From Pseudarthrobacter sp. BIM B-2242 (GTDB lineage Bacteria; Actinomycetota; Actinomycetes; Actinomycetales; Micrococcaceae), in assembly GCF_014764445.1 (NCBI RefSeq), contig NZ_CP061721.1, positions 2,852,001-2,916,000 of the forward strand: DNA of 64,000 bases. The letters are read 5' to 3'. This document shows positions 54,103 to 62,766 of the stretch, one piece after another. The notes beneath the pieces were generated by a model. That model was not told the origin of the DNA, ran no database searches, and was given only the letters and a program-made list of their open reading frames with translations. A program made the position numbers and the translations under genes. The number at the start of each line of letters is the position of its first letter. The stretch's first letter is position 1.

Positions 54103-54126
54103 AGGGCCCGTCATATGACGGGCCCT
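54103..54126. terminator. Palindromic terminator after DUF805 gene
   Basis: A 24-bp perfect palindrome with arms AGGGCCCGTCAT/ATGACGGGCCCT. On the minus strand it is followed by TTGTGCTGC, so it fits the end of the DUF805 gene; weak T-run. Confidence 0.7.
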
Positions 54127-54172
54127 CTGGCGTTGCTTAGTGGTGCCAGCTATGGCTGGACCGGAAGTGCTC

Positions 54173-54661
54173 TTAGTAGCCGGCGGGCCGGTCGAACCGC
54201 TGTCCGGCCGGGTTGGACGGCAGAATCATGAAAACCAGGACAGCAATCGCACCCAGGAAGGGGATCAGCAGAAGCAGGAGCAGCCAGCCACTGAAGTTTC
54301 CGTCGTGCAGCCTGCGCACTGACAGCGCCAGTGAGGGAACCAACGTGGCCAGGCCCCAGATTCCCAGCAGTACGTATCCGAAGATGGCAGCCGGGCCGAA
54401 GTCCGGGGTGCTGCTGAGGCTCGAAGTGGTTGTGCCCAATCCGATGATGATGTTCAGGACGATGCTGACGGCGACTGCGGCCAGGGTCCACCACCAGTAT
54501 TCGCTCCTGCTTGCCCGGCCTGAGAACGTAGCGTACTTCGTGAAGAAGCGCTTGGCGGCTACCGGGAACGATGCACCGTAGTGCGGTGCCCAGAGAGGCG
54601 GCTCGCCGGCCGGCATGGTCTGCGGCGGCGTCTGCTGTTGCGGGTATTGCGGATAGCTCAA
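54173..54661 (-). CDS. DUF805 membrane protein
   Basis: A 162-residue protein. A Pro/Gln-rich N-terminus (about 1-30) is followed by the DUF805 domain with about four helices and the motifs FSGRASRSEYWWW and RRLHDGNFSGW. Function unknown; common in actinobacteria. Start is TTG with GGGGGA upstream. Confidence 0.8.
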   Translation of the reverse strand: MSYPQYPQQQTPPQTMPAGEPPLWAPHYGASFPVAAKRFFTKYATFSGRASRSEYWWWTLAAVAVSIVLNIIIGLGTTTSSLSSTPDFGPAAIFGYVLLGIWGLATLVPSLALSVRRLHDGNFSGWLLLLLLIPFLGAIAVLVFMILPSNPAGQRFDRPAGY

Positions 54662-54810
54662 GGTTCCCCCAGTTAATTTGATGTATGAGACGGGCCTATC
54701 CTATGCTGCGGCACCGCCAAAATTCCATCCGATGGATAAACTCCGGCTGAATTCTTTACTGAGACCACAAGGCTTGCTTCCGGGCGGCGGAACTCCGGAC
54801 CGGTCGCGCC

Positions 54811-55647
54811 TCACCGATCGGCCCAGCCGGTGGGCGGGGGCGCATCCAGGAACGTGATGACGACGTCGCGTACGAGGCCGGTCCGCGCAAGCCCGAAGAA
54901 GTGCGTTGTGCCCGGGAAAACTGCCAGTTGCGATGCGGGCACACCCTCGAAGTCGCCGTTCACGTCTCCGCCGCGCAGTTGGAGAAACTTTACTGCGTGG
55001 TCGAGCCTGACCATGTCACAGTCACCCACGGTGATGAGCGTCGGTGCGGCGATCCCGCGGATCTCGTCGTCGCTCCATCCGCTTTCACCCGCCCCGTAGC
55101 GGGCGAGTTTGTCGAGCAGGCCCTGCAGGTGCCCGCGATCGGGGTGCGGCGACACGGCGAGATAGCGTTCTTCCATCGGTGTGCCCGCGATCATATCCAC
55201 CGTCATCTCCGCCACCGCTTCAGCATTTCCGCCGCGCTCCCCCTCCGGCCGGAACGACACGGACGACACGATGAGCTTCCGCACGAGTTCCGGGTGGTTG
55301 ATCGCCAGGTCCAGAGCGACCGCACCGCCGACGCTGAAGCCGAACACGTCCACGTTGTCGACACCAAGGTGCCCAAGAAGCCCAATGACATCGGACGCCA
55401 GGTGGTGGGTTCCCAGCGGCCGATCGATGTCGTTGGTGCGTCCGTGCCCTTGGAAGTCCGTGGCGATGACCCGCCGACCCTCCGAAAGGCTCGGGATGAG
55501 AGAGCCGAACTGCTGCCCGATGTCGAAGAGCCCGCCGTGCAGGAGCAACAGCGGGGTACCGCCCTCGCCGTGCAGCTCGTAGTACATCTGGAGCCCGTTG
55601 ACCCGGGCGTAGCCGGTTTCGGTTGCCGCTGCTGTCAGGTCGGTCAT
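54811..55647 (-). CDS. Alpha/beta-fold hydrolase
   Basis: A 278-residue hydrolase of the alpha/beta superfamily. The nucleophile elbow is GFSVGG (Ser105), the oxyanion-hole HGGL is at 37-40, and the C-terminal His is in PGTTHFF. The substrate cannot be assigned. AAGGAGG precedes the ATG. It lies between DUF805 and an Lrp gene on the same strand, probably as its own unit. Confidence 0.85.
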   Translation of the reverse strand: MTDLTAAATETGYARVNGLQMYYELHGEGGTPLLLLHGGLFDIGQQFGSLIPSLSEGRRVIATDFQGHGRTNDIDRPLGTHHLASDVIGLLGHLGVDNVDVFGFSVGGAVALDLAINHPELVRKLIVSSVSFRPEGERGGNAEAVAEMTVDMIAGTPMEERYLAVSPHPDRGHLQGLLDKLARYGAGESGWSDDEIRGIAAPTLITVGDCDMVRLDHAVKFLQLRGGDVNGDFEGVPASQLAVFPGTTHFFGLARTGLVRDVVITFLDAPPPTGWADR

Positions 55648-55725
55648 GTCCGGGCCTCCTTTGGCCTGCGCGTGGGCTTCAATCCTGACACTGCACGTGG
55701 TGCAGCGGCCAGCTACTCCAGGCGC

Positions 55726-56247
55726 TCAAGCAGTGAGGGAACTGTCGGCGCGTCGCAAGTATTCAAAGATCACGGTGGTATTCGTGCCGGCCACTTCCGG
55801 CCTGAGGCTGAGGTTGTCGGCCACCAGTGCACGGAGCACGGCTGAATCCGCGACGGCGACATGGATGAGGAAGTCCCGGTCCCCGGTGACGAAGAAGATG
55901 CTCTCCACCGCGGGGAGTCCGGCCAGGTAGTTTTCGAACCTGGTGAGGTTGGCCCGCGCGTGGGCCTGCAGCCGGATGGCGATCAGGGCCTGAAGTCCGC
56001 GCCCTACCGCCGCCGGATCCACGTCCGCATGGAAGCCACGGATGACGCCCCGCTCCTGAAGGGAGCGGATGCGGCCGTGGCATGTGGAGGGGGCGATGCC
56101 GGCTGCCGCGGCAATGGCGTTGTTCGGCGTCCGCGCGTCGGCCTGCAGCATCTGGACGATGAGGTGGTCCGTTTCGTCCAGCACGGCCGGCCGAGCGTTG
56201 TTCGGACCACGAGTCAAAACTCCGCCAGTATTTGAATCAATTGGCAT
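55726..56247 (-). CDS. Lrp/AsnC-family regulator (divergent from dadA)
   Basis: A 173-residue Lrp-type protein with helix-turn-helix (about 25-65, AAAAGIAPSTCHGRIRSLQERG) and an AsnC domain. The ATG at 56247 is used; an ATG eight codons upstream is the alternative. It is divergent from a D-amino-acid dehydrogenase gene, which it most likely controls, by analogy with Lrp control of dadA in other bacteria. Confidence 0.88.
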   Translation of the reverse strand: MPIDSNTGGVLTRGPNNARPAVLDETDHLIVQMLQADARTPNNAIAAAAGIAPSTCHGRIRSLQERGVIRGFHADVDPAAVGRGLQALIAIRLQAHARANLTRFENYLAGLPAVESIFFVTGDRDFLIHVAVADSAVLRALVADNLSLRPEVAGTNTTVIFEYLRRADSSLTA

Positions 56248-56318
56248 AAAGCAAGCATTCCTTAGAATCATCGCCGAATCAATTGAGCTTCTTTTTATTA
56301 TTCTTCACACTGGTGCCA

Positions 56319-56332
56319 ATGCCAGGTGGCAT
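56319..56332. promoter_or_regulatory. Candidate Lrp operator upstream of dadA
   Basis: ATGCCA-GG-TGGCAT, a perfect 14-bp palindrome 24 bp before the dadA ATG. TGGCATAA also occurs at 56242-56249 across the Lrp start codon, so two related sites flank the AT-rich intergenic DNA. Confidence 0.45.
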
Positions 56333-56355
56333 AAGTCATGGTGAGGGAGAGTCGA

Positions 56356-57603
56356 ATGTATTCACGCGCACAGTCGCCGCGCACCGCCGTCGTTGTCGGT
56401 GCTGGAATGGTTGGCCTGGCTACGGCCTGGCATCTGCAGGAACGCGGCATCGAGGTGACAGTCCTGGATCGCTCGGGCGTCGGCGCCGGCGCTTCGTGGG
56501 GAAACGCCGGCTGGCTCACGCCGGGCATGGCCATGCCGCTCGCGGATCCGACACTGTGGTCCTATGCCCCGAAGGCGCTGCTCGATGCCACTGCCCCGCT
56601 GCACATCCCGGCCCGACTGGATCCGAAGCTGTGGGCATTCCTGGCCCGTTTCGGCCTCCATGCCACTGCTAAGGCCTGGAGGAAGGCCATGGCAGCCCTG
56701 ACGCCGATCGACCGGATGGCCCTGGACGCGTTCGATGAACTGACTTCCAGCGGCGTGGACGCATGGACCCGCAAGGGACCCTTCATCATCGGATTCGAGG
56801 GAGAAAAAGAAAGCGGGCCGTTCATCCACGAGATCCAGCAGGTGGAGAAAGCCGGCCAGAGGGTACCCCTTACACGGCTGGACAACCCGCAAGTCAAGGT
56901 GCCCCAGCTCTCGGCCGGCGTCTCAACGGTCTACGAGATGGACGAACAGCGCTTCATCGAACCCGGGCCATTCGTTCAGGCGCTGGCAGATGCCGTGCAG
57001 GCCCGGGGCGGAAAGATCCTGAGCGGGATGGACGTACGATCACTGCGTCACGGACCGAACGGGATTTCCGTCGAGAGTTACGGACAGGAACCGGTTAACG
57101 CCGACGTCGTGGTGCTGGCCACCGGTGCCTGGCTTCCGGCGCTGGCCAAACCGCTCGGAGTGAAGACCCGGATCCAGGCCGGACGTGGCTATTCCTTCAG
57201 CGTCGCGACCGACCAGCCCGCCGAGTTCCCCATTTATTTCCCGGCCCGCCGCGTAGCGTGCACGCCATATCAGGGGCGGCTTCGGATTGCCGGGACCATG
57301 GAGTTCCGCGGCCCGGACGAGCCGCTGCAGACGGGACGCATCGATGCCATCCTGGCTTCGGTACGGCCGCTGTTCACCAACATGGACCTGGAGAACCTGG
57401 AGGACATTTGGGTGGGCGCTCGCCCCGTCACACCCGACGGGCTGCCGGTTGTCGGCGCCACCCGTTCCCCCGGTGTTTACGTTGCCGGCGGTCACGGAAT
57501 GTGGGGCATCGTGCTTGGTCCGGCCACCGGCAAACTGCTGGCCGAGCAGATCGCCACCGGCCACATCCCTGAGGCGATCCGCCCCTTCGACCCGCTCCGG
57601 TAA
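56356..57603 (+). CDS. dadA: D-amino acid dehydrogenase-like FAD enzyme
   Basis: A 415-residue DAO-family flavoprotein. The FAD motif VVGAGMVGLATAWHL and SWGNAGWLTPGMAMPL match DadA, which deaminates D-amino acids and passes electrons to the membrane. The C-terminal ARPVTPDGLPVVGATR and GGHGMWGIVLGPATG are also conserved. An upstream ATG at 56338 exists; GGGAGA before the ATG at 56356 favours the later one. Divergent from an Lrp gene. Symbol by family similarity. Confidence 0.85.
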   Translation: MYSRAQSPRTAVVVGAGMVGLATAWHLQERGIEVTVLDRSGVGAGASWGNAGWLTPGMAMPLADPTLWSYAPKALLDATAPLHIPARLDPKLWAFLARFGLHATAKAWRKAMAALTPIDRMALDAFDELTSSGVDAWTRKGPFIIGFEGEKESGPFIHEIQQVEKAGQRVPLTRLDNPQVKVPQLSAGVSTVYEMDEQRFIEPGPFVQALADAVQARGGKILSGMDVRSLRHGPNGISVESYGQEPVNADVVVLATGAWLPALAKPLGVKTRIQAGRGYSFSVATDQPAEFPIYFPARRVACTPYQGRLRIAGTMEFRGPDEPLQTGRIDAILASVRPLFTNMDLENLEDIWVGARPVTPDGLPVVGATRSPGVYVAGGHGMWGIVLGPATGKLLAEQIATGHIPEAIRPFDPLR

Positions 57604-57630
57604 CTGTCAGCCCGGTATGTCCGCTGTCCC

Positions 57631-57651
57631 GTCCCGGCACTGTGCCGGGAC
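57631..57651 (+). terminator. Hairpin after dadA
   Basis: GTCCCGGC, loop ACTGT, then GCCGGGAC, an 8-bp stem. It lies 28 bases past the dadA stop and has no T-run. Confidence 0.5.
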
Positions 57652-57816
57652 GCCGGCCAAAGCCCGGCAGCCACGCCTCCGGCTGTGCAATGAGCTGGAC
57701 GCGCGGCTGCGGGAAATTCGAGTACCGGCTACTCGTGCGCTCACCCGCCCTGCCTCGTATCGTCAATAAAAAGTCCTGGGGGACGTTGACGGTGAAAACG
57801 ATTCTCGGGATGGATT

Positions 57817-58203
57817 ATGGGCGGCAATGCCTTGCCACTGCTGGACCCCGCGGTTTTGGACAGACTGCGGGAGGGGCTCGATGACGATGGCGGAGTGTGG
57901 AAGGTGTTCATCCACAACTTCATCACTCTCCTGCCAACCCGGCTCCAGAAACTCCGGCTTGCCCTGACTACCGGGGATCTGAGCGGCGCCCTGGATGCTG
58001 TGCTCAGCCTCAAGACCTCCAGCCAGATGGTCGGGGCCGAACGCCTGGCGGAGCTTGCGGCGGGGTTGGAGCGTTCCATCCGGCTCGACACCCGCCACGC
58101 TGAACCGGAGAGGCTGCTGCCCCGGCTTGCGGCGGACCATCTCCCCCGGATCACGCGATGCAGCCGCCAGACCACAGACCTGCTGCTGAAATACCTGTCA
58201 TAA
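57817..58203 (+). CDS. Hpt-like protein lacking the phospho-accepting histidine
   Basis: A 128-residue single-domain protein. It has the helix pattern of Hpt phosphotransfer domains (FITLLPTRLQKLRLALTTGD, then LKTSSQMVGAERLAELAAGL). In normal Hpt domains the key His is two residues before this LK(G/T)SS; here that place is Leu63 (codon CTC, 58003-58005). A CAC codon would restore it by one base. Without His it cannot accept phosphate, so it is either inert or a competitive binding partner. No histidine kinase adjoins it. Confidence 0.7.
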   Translation: MGGNALPLLDPAVLDRLREGLDDDGGVWKVFIHNFITLLPTRLQKLRLALTTGDLSGALDAVLSLKTSSQMVGAERLAELAAGLERSIRLDTRHAEPERLLPRLAADHLPRITRCSRQTTDLLLKYLS

Positions 58204-58351
58204 ACGACGGCGTGATCTTCTGGTTGGCGAGCCAACAAACTCCCGCCAAAAAAGAATTCATGACGTGCATCCACAAGGGGCGCTCCGCCGGTAGTACAGG
58301 TGTCAGCACAAGCACAGCCCGTCCCCCGGGCGTCCCTATGAGGAGTTTGAA

Positions 58352-59062
58352 ATGCGCAAAACAACCTACGCCGCCGGAGCACTGTCGCTCGCCGCCGCAC
58401 TGGCCTTCGCTGCTCCAGCCCAGGCCGGCGGCTGGCACCACCACGGCGATGACCCGGCCAAGCTCTCGGTCCTGCACGGTGTGCCCGGCCTGACCGTGGA
58501 CGTCTGGGTGGACGGCAACCTCACACTCAATAACTTCGAGCCCGGAGACTTGGCCGGTCCGCTGGAACTTGAAGCCGGCGACTACGAGATCGCCATCACC
58601 GCCTCGGACGCCACCAGCGCGGACAACCCGGCGATCGGACCGGTCACCGTTGAACTCGAGGAGGGCAAGAACTACACCGCGGCAGCCCACCTCGACGCTG
58701 ATGGCGCTCCCACAGCCACACTCTTCACTAACGACACCAGGGCTCCCCGCAACGACAACAAAGGCAAGCTGACGGTCAGGCACATAGCCGCAGCCCCGGC
58801 AGTCGACGTCCTGGCCGGGGATACGGCAGTAATTGAGGACCTCAGCAATCCTGACGAGGCCACCCTGAGGCTGAAGGCCGGAACAGTTTCGGCCTCCGTC
58901 GCCGCAGCGGGGACCACCGCCCCGGTCATCGGGCCGGCCGACTTCACGGTTGAGGGCGGCAAAAACACGATCGTGTACGCCTGGGGAAGCCTGGCAGATG
59001 GCACCCTGGCCACCACGGTCCAAGTTGTTGACTCCGAGAAGCAAGGGCGTGGCCGCCACTAA
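58352..59062 (+). CDS. Secreted DUF4397 protein
   Basis: A 236-residue exported protein. A Sec signal peptide ends at about residue 25 (AQA followed by Gly-Gly), then a His-rich stretch (GGWHHHGDD), then two DUF4397 immunoglobulin-like repeats (about 35-130 and 135-225), each with a DV(x)V / V.LEEGKNYT type core. These are cell-surface or secreted proteins of unknown role. GAGGAG precedes the ATG. The 148-bp upstream gap holds a small palindrome (TTGGCGAGCCAA, 58224-58235) of unknown meaning. Confidence 0.82.
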   Translation: MRKTTYAAGALSLAAALAFAAPAQAGGWHHHGDDPAKLSVLHGVPGLTVDVWVDGNLTLNNFEPGDLAGPLELEAGDYEIAITASDATSADNPAIGPVTVELEEGKNYTAAAHLDADGAPTATLFTNDTRAPRNDNKGKLTVRHIAAAPAVDVLAGDTAVIEDLSNPDEATLRLKAGTVSASVAAAGTTAPVIGPADFTVEGGKNTIVYAWGSLADGTLATTVQVVDSEKQGRGRH

Positions 59063-59173
59063 CAACGGCGTGCGCAGTAACTGGCTGCGCCGGCACTCGC
59101 CGGCATTTACAGCGGGGACACCTACGGGTGGCCCCGCTGTTTGTGCGCCACCCGGGATGACGCAAGGAATTTG

Positions 59174-59246
59174 TGGAGCTAAGGAGATTCGAACTCCTGA
59201 CCTCTTCGATGCGAACGAAGCGCTCTACCAACTGAGCTATAGCCCC
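59174..59246 (-). tRNA. tRNA-Ala(CGC)
   Basis: A 73-base cloverleaf on the minus strand: acceptor GGGGCTA/TAGCTCC, D-arm with AGCTCAGTTGGTAGAGC, anticodon arm CTTCG-TTCGCAT-CGAAG (anticodon CGC, codon GCG), T-arm with GTTCGAATC. The 3' CCA is not encoded. Confidence 0.97.
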
Positions 59247-59328
59247 GGAACAGCCTGAGTCCCGGAAGGAACGGCAGGGCCGGTTGAACTTAGGCTACAA
59301 ATATTCCCTGCCCATTACCAATTGAGAA

Positions 59329-60252
59329 TCAGGCGCGACGGCGCTGCAGGACGTCGTCGAGGTTGCTGAGGGCGCTCTGCGCCTTCGTCAGGGGCTTGTC
59401 GGCAGGTGCGGCAGCCGGTGCGGTTGCGGGTGCGCCCTGCTTCAGGGACGGCTTGCCCGTGGCCTTCGGCGCTTCAGGCAGGTCAAGCGGCCGGGGCGCC
59501 GGACGCTCGGCCTTCGCGGCCTCGACGTAGACGGGCTTCGGCACGTCAACAGGTTCCCACGTAGTTTCAGCAGGCTTTTCGGCGGCTGCAGCGCTGGTAT
59601 CCCCCGCCGCAACAGCGACAGCCAAAGCCGCTTCCCGGAGTTCCATGGCGGTCAGGGGTTTTGGCTTGGGCTGGTGCGCTTCAGCGTCGAAGAGCCGGCT
59701 TTCCGGCCGGGCGGCCGGCTGTGGCGTGGCCACGGCCGGCGTGACAGGAGACTGGCGGCGCACGGGAGCGCTCATAGCGGCGCGGAAGGCGGCGTTCATT
59801 TTGGCCTTGCGGTCACGCACAGCCAGGAAACGCAGCAACGCCACAGCAAAAACAGTAATGGCCAGCCCGGTGACGGGCAGCCATGCCGTCCCAAGTCCGA
59901 AGAGCAGCAGAACGCCCGACACAAAGGCAGTCAGCAGTGCGACAACTCCAACGAGGGCGATGCCAGTTCGGCCATATCGGATCCGGAACCCGCCTGTCGT
60001 CGCACGGCCGGCTGTTTCGGCTGCGGTTCCTGGGCTCTTCCTGATATCCATGGCTTTCTCCTGCTGGGCGGTGATGTTCATGACCGTCCCGGCTCTCGGG
60101 TCCGATGATTCAACAGCTGGGACGTCCGCGAAATACTCGCCGGCGGCCTGGGCCTGGTGCCGGCGGTTTCGCAGGACGTACGGCGCTACCCATACGATCC
60201 AGAGCACGACGGCAACCACAAGGATCACTGAGCTGCTGAGGGGGATGTCCAC
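59329..60252 (-). CDS. SepX/GlpR-like divisome-associated membrane protein
   Basis: A 307-residue protein. An N-terminal helix (about 5-25) ends in VAPYVLRNRR, two more helices lie at about 95-140, and a long Ala/Pro-rich cytoplasmic tail follows. Size, topology and place beside rimJ and galU match SepX of Streptomyces and Rv0996 of Mycobacterium, which act with the Z-ring; sequence identity was not measured. A TTG start two codons upstream would overlap a TACGGT -10 box, so the GTG at 60252, seven bases from that box, is preferred. Confidence 0.7.
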   Translation of the reverse strand: MDIPLSSSVILVVAVVLWIVWVAPYVLRNRRHQAQAAGEYFADVPAVESSDPRAGTVMNITAQQEKAMDIRKSPGTAAETAGRATTGGFRIRYGRTGIALVGVVALLTAFVSGVLLLFGLGTAWLPVTGLAITVFAVALLRFLAVRDRKAKMNAAFRAAMSAPVRRQSPVTPAVATPQPAARPESRLFDAEAHQPKPKPLTAMELREAALAVAVAAGDTSAAAAEKPAETTWEPVDVPKPVYVEAAKAERPAPRPLDLPEAPKATGKPSLKQGAPATAPAAAPADKPLTKAQSALSNLDDVLQRRRA

Positions 60253-60259
60253 AATCAAA

Positions 60260-60265
60260 ACCGTA
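60260..60265 (-). promoter_or_regulatory. -10 box of leaderless sepX-like promoter
   Basis: TACGGT on the minus strand, seven bases, then GTG at 60252. It lies over the alternative TTG start. Confidence 0.5.
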
Positions 60266-60360
60266 TGAGCATTCGACCGGCCGCAGCGGCATTAGCCTCG
60301 GTGTGTCGCGGGCAACGTGGCAAATCAATGGATTTATGACTCCGGAAGGGCCCTTGCAGG

Positions 60361-60978
60361 TCAGGACCGGGCCGCAAGCCACCGGTTCAGCAAACCCTCC
60401 GGCACTTCCTCCGCCGTCAGGGCAAAAGACCTGTGATCAGCCCATTCCCCATTGATATGAAGGAAGCGCGGCCGGTAGCCTTCATCGCGGAAGCCCAGCT
60501 TTTCAACGACCCGCAGGCTGGGACCATTCTCAGGCCGGATGTTGATCTCCATCCGGTGCAGGCCCAGCGCCTGGAAGCAATGATCCGTGGCCAGGGCCAC
60601 GGCGGTAGGCGCAATGCCATGACCTGCCCGGGCCTGGTCAACCCAATACCCCAGCGTTGCCATCATGGCGGAGCCCCACACAATCGATGAGACAGTCAGC
60701 TGGCCCACGATGACCGGTGACGCCGAGCGCGGCGTGCGTTCGGCGATAAGAAACGGCAAGGCGGTGCCCTGGGCGGCCTGAATTTTTAGGGACCGAACCA
60801 TTTGCCGGTAATCCGGAAGGACGCCGCCGGGGGCCGGGTTGGAAGCTTCCCATGGTGCCAGCCAGTCCCGGTTGCGTGACCGGACCTCGGTCCATTCCCT
60901 CTTGTCCCGGTACCTGATGGGACGCAGGACCAGGTCACCGCACTCCAAGGTTGTGGGCCAGATGGGTCCGGAACGCAC
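60361..60978 (-). CDS. RimJ-like GNAT acetyltransferase
   Basis: A 205-residue GNAT enzyme of the RimJ/RimL group. It has the acetyl-CoA region ARAGHGIAPTAVALATDH and NIRPENGPSLRVVEKLGFRDEG. RimJ acetylates ribosomal protein S5, but paralogues act on other N-termini. It starts with GTG only five bases after galU, so both are in one operon. Rv0995 (rimJ) has the same neighbours in Mycobacterium. Confidence 0.88.
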   Translation of the reverse strand: MRSGPIWPTTLECGDLVLRPIRYRDKREWTEVRSRNRDWLAPWEASNPAPGGVLPDYRQMVRSLKIQAAQGTALPFLIAERTPRSASPVIVGQLTVSSIVWGSAMMATLGYWVDQARAGHGIAPTAVALATDHCFQALGLHRMEINIRPENGPSLRVVEKLGFRDEGYRPRFLHINGEWADHRSFALTAEEVPEGLLNRWLAARS

Positions 60979-60983
60979 GGCAG

Positions 60984-61889
60984 CTATTTAGTGAGGCCGG
61001 CAGTGAAGCTCGGGAGCCAGTCGCGCAGGCCCGGGCCGAGGTCGTCGCTGTCAATGGCAAGCTGGACGCAGGCTTTGAGGTAGCTGAGTTTGTCACCGGT
61101 ATCGTAACGGCGGCCGCGGAACACCACTCCATAAACGCCGTAGCCCTCGCCGCTTCCGGCAGCCAGTTCCTGCAGCGCGTCCGTCAGCTGGATTTCACCG
61201 CCGCGGCCTGGACCGGTCCGCTCAAGCACTTCGAAAACTTCAGGGTGCAGAACGTAGCGGCCAATGACTGCCAGGTTGGAAGGTGCCTCATCCACGTCGG
61301 GCTTTTCGACGAGCTTGTTGATCCTGACGTAACTTTCGCCGTCGATGGACTGAACGTCCGCGCAACCGTATGCACTGATCTGGGAGGGCTCAACCTCAAT
61401 GAGGGCCACCACGGAGCCGCCCGTCTTGGCCTGGACTTCAATCATGGTGCTGAGGAGTTCGTCCCGGGCATCGATCAGGTCGTCGCCGAGCAGGACAGCA
61501 AAGGGCTCGCGGCCCACGTGCTGCTTTGCACGAAGGACAGCGTGGCCCAGGCCGTTGGGATCGCCTTGCCTCACATAGTGGATGTCGCCGAGGTTGCTTG
61601 CTGCCTGAATCGACTCAAGCTTGGCCAGGTCACCCTTGGCTTCGAGGGTGTCCTCCAGTGACGGAACCCTGTCGAAGTGGTCCTCCAGGGCGCGCTTGTT
61701 GCGGCCTGTGATCATTAGGATGTCGTTGAGACCAACACTGACGGCCTCTTCAACCACGTACTGGATGGCCGGCTTGTCCACCACCGGGAGCATTTCCTTT
61801 GGCATCGCCTTTGTGGCTGGCAGGAACCTGGTTCCGAGCCCTGCGGCGGGAATTACGGCCTTGCGTACAGTCTGCTGAGAGGTAGTCAC
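60984..61889 (-). CDS. galU: UTP-glucose-1-phosphate uridylyltransferase GalU
   Basis: A 301-residue nucleotidyltransferase. It has GLGTRFLPATKAMPKEMLPV (nucleotide-binding with the catalytic Arg and Lys) and LLGDDLI. It makes UDP-glucose for cell-wall and storage polymers and supplies GalE. GTG start six bases after TAGATT, so probably leaderless. It is divergent from the cyclo-ligase gene. Confidence 0.95.
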   Translation of the reverse strand: MTTSQQTVRKAVIPAAGLGTRFLPATKAMPKEMLPVVDKPAIQYVVEEAVSVGLNDILMITGRNKRALEDHFDRVPSLEDTLEAKGDLAKLESIQAASNLGDIHYVRQGDPNGLGHAVLRAKQHVGREPFAVLLGDDLIDARDELLSTMIEVQAKTGGSVVALIEVEPSQISAYGCADVQSIDGESYVRINKLVEKPDVDEAPSNLAVIGRYVLHPEVFEVLERTGPGRGGEIQLTDALQELAAGSGEGYGVYGVVFRGRRYDTGDKLSYLKACVQLAIDSDDLGPGLRDWLPSFTAGLTK

Positions 61890-61895
61890 TGGACT

Positions 61896-61901
61896 AATCT
61901 A
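61896..61901 (-). promoter_or_regulatory. -10 box of leaderless galU promoter
   Basis: TAGATT on the minus strand, six bases (AGTCCA), then GTG at 61889. Confidence 0.6.
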
Positions 61902-62008
61902 ACGGAGGGGCTGGTCATTCAATAATTGTTGGCCACCCAAACCTGGCACACTGCATCAGCGCACCCCCGGTTGGGACGGCGGCGCCGGCATAGGAAAGAA
62001 GGAACGGC

Positions 62009-62629
62009 ATGTCCGACGGCGACAGGGCGGCAAAGGCCGGCATCCGTGCACTCCATCGCGAGCGCCGCACCGCGACCAACCCTGACCAGCGCGATGAGGC
62101 AGGTGCCGCCCTTGCGGCCCACGGCGCCGCCTGGGCCAAACAGCTGACGGGTGGAACGCCGTCGACCTTTTGCGCCTACTTTGGCGTGGAACCCGAGCCT
62201 CCCACCCTGCCCCTGATCCGCGAACTCCACCGCCACGGCCACACCGTCCTGCTCCCTGTCTGCGAGCCGGGCCGGCGGCTCAGCTGGGCACATTGGACCC
62301 CGGAAGCCGAGTTTGTCCGAAGCCGCTACGCCCCCGTCATGGAACCCGCCGGCACCCGCCACGACCACGACATCCTGGCCTCCGTGGCGGGGCTCTTCAT
62401 CCCTGCCACCGCGCTGGACCGCAGCGGGAACCGAATCGGCCAGGGTGGCGGCTATTACGATGTCCTGCTGGGCTCCCTGGACAGCAGGGGGCTGGACATC
62501 CCGCTGGCCGCTATCGTCTTTGAATCCGAAGTGCTGCCCGCCGGAACAATTCCCGCCGAAGAGTTTGACCGGAAGATCCCTTTGGCCTTGACCCCCTCAG
62601 GCCTGGTGGCACTCACCGTCCCTTCCTGA
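62009..62629 (+). CDS. 5-formyltetrahydrofolate cyclo-ligase
   Basis: A 206-residue enzyme of the MTHFS family that converts 5-formyl-THF to 5,10-methenyl-THF with ATP. The signature GQGGGYYD (about 149-156) and an N-terminal basic segment ALHRERR for folate/ATP are present. AAGGAA precedes the ATG. Rv0992c holds the same place next to galU in Mycobacterium. Confidence 0.9.
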   Translation: MSDGDRAAKAGIRALHRERRTATNPDQRDEAGAALAAHGAAWAKQLTGGTPSTFCAYFGVEPEPPTLPLIRELHRHGHTVLLPVCEPGRRLSWAHWTPEAEFVRSRYAPVMEPAGTRHDHDILASVAGLFIPATALDRSGNRIGQGGGYYDVLLGSLDSRGLDIPLAAIVFESEVLPAGTIPAEEFDRKIPLALTPSGLVALTVPS

Positions 62630-62672
62630 GGGGCGCCCCGCGGCACTCTGGAGGGCCACGCGCCGGGGGTGA

Positions 62673-62704
62673 TAGAATTGGCACTCAGGCCCTGCGACTG
62701 CTAA
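62673..62704 (+). promoter_or_regulatory. Promoter with CIRCE-like (HrcA) operator upstream of FmdB-like gene
   Basis: A -10 box TAGAAT (62673-62678) runs into TTGGCACTC-N9-GACTGCTAA (62678-62704). The CIRCE consensus is TTAGCACTC-N9-GAGTGCTAA; each arm differs by one base and the 9-base spacer is exact. The element would cover the start of transcription, the usual place for HrcA repression. It is 62 bases before the GTG start. Confidence 0.75.
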
Positions 62705-62766
62705 TGGACGGCCCGTCCGTTCACGGCAACACAGGACCTCTCGTTTGCCCAAGAGGAGGAGCATCA

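Noticed and set aside
59174..59246. tRNA-Ala as an integration site
   Set aside because: No integrase, no direct repeat of the tRNA 3' end and ordinary chromosomal genes on both sides.
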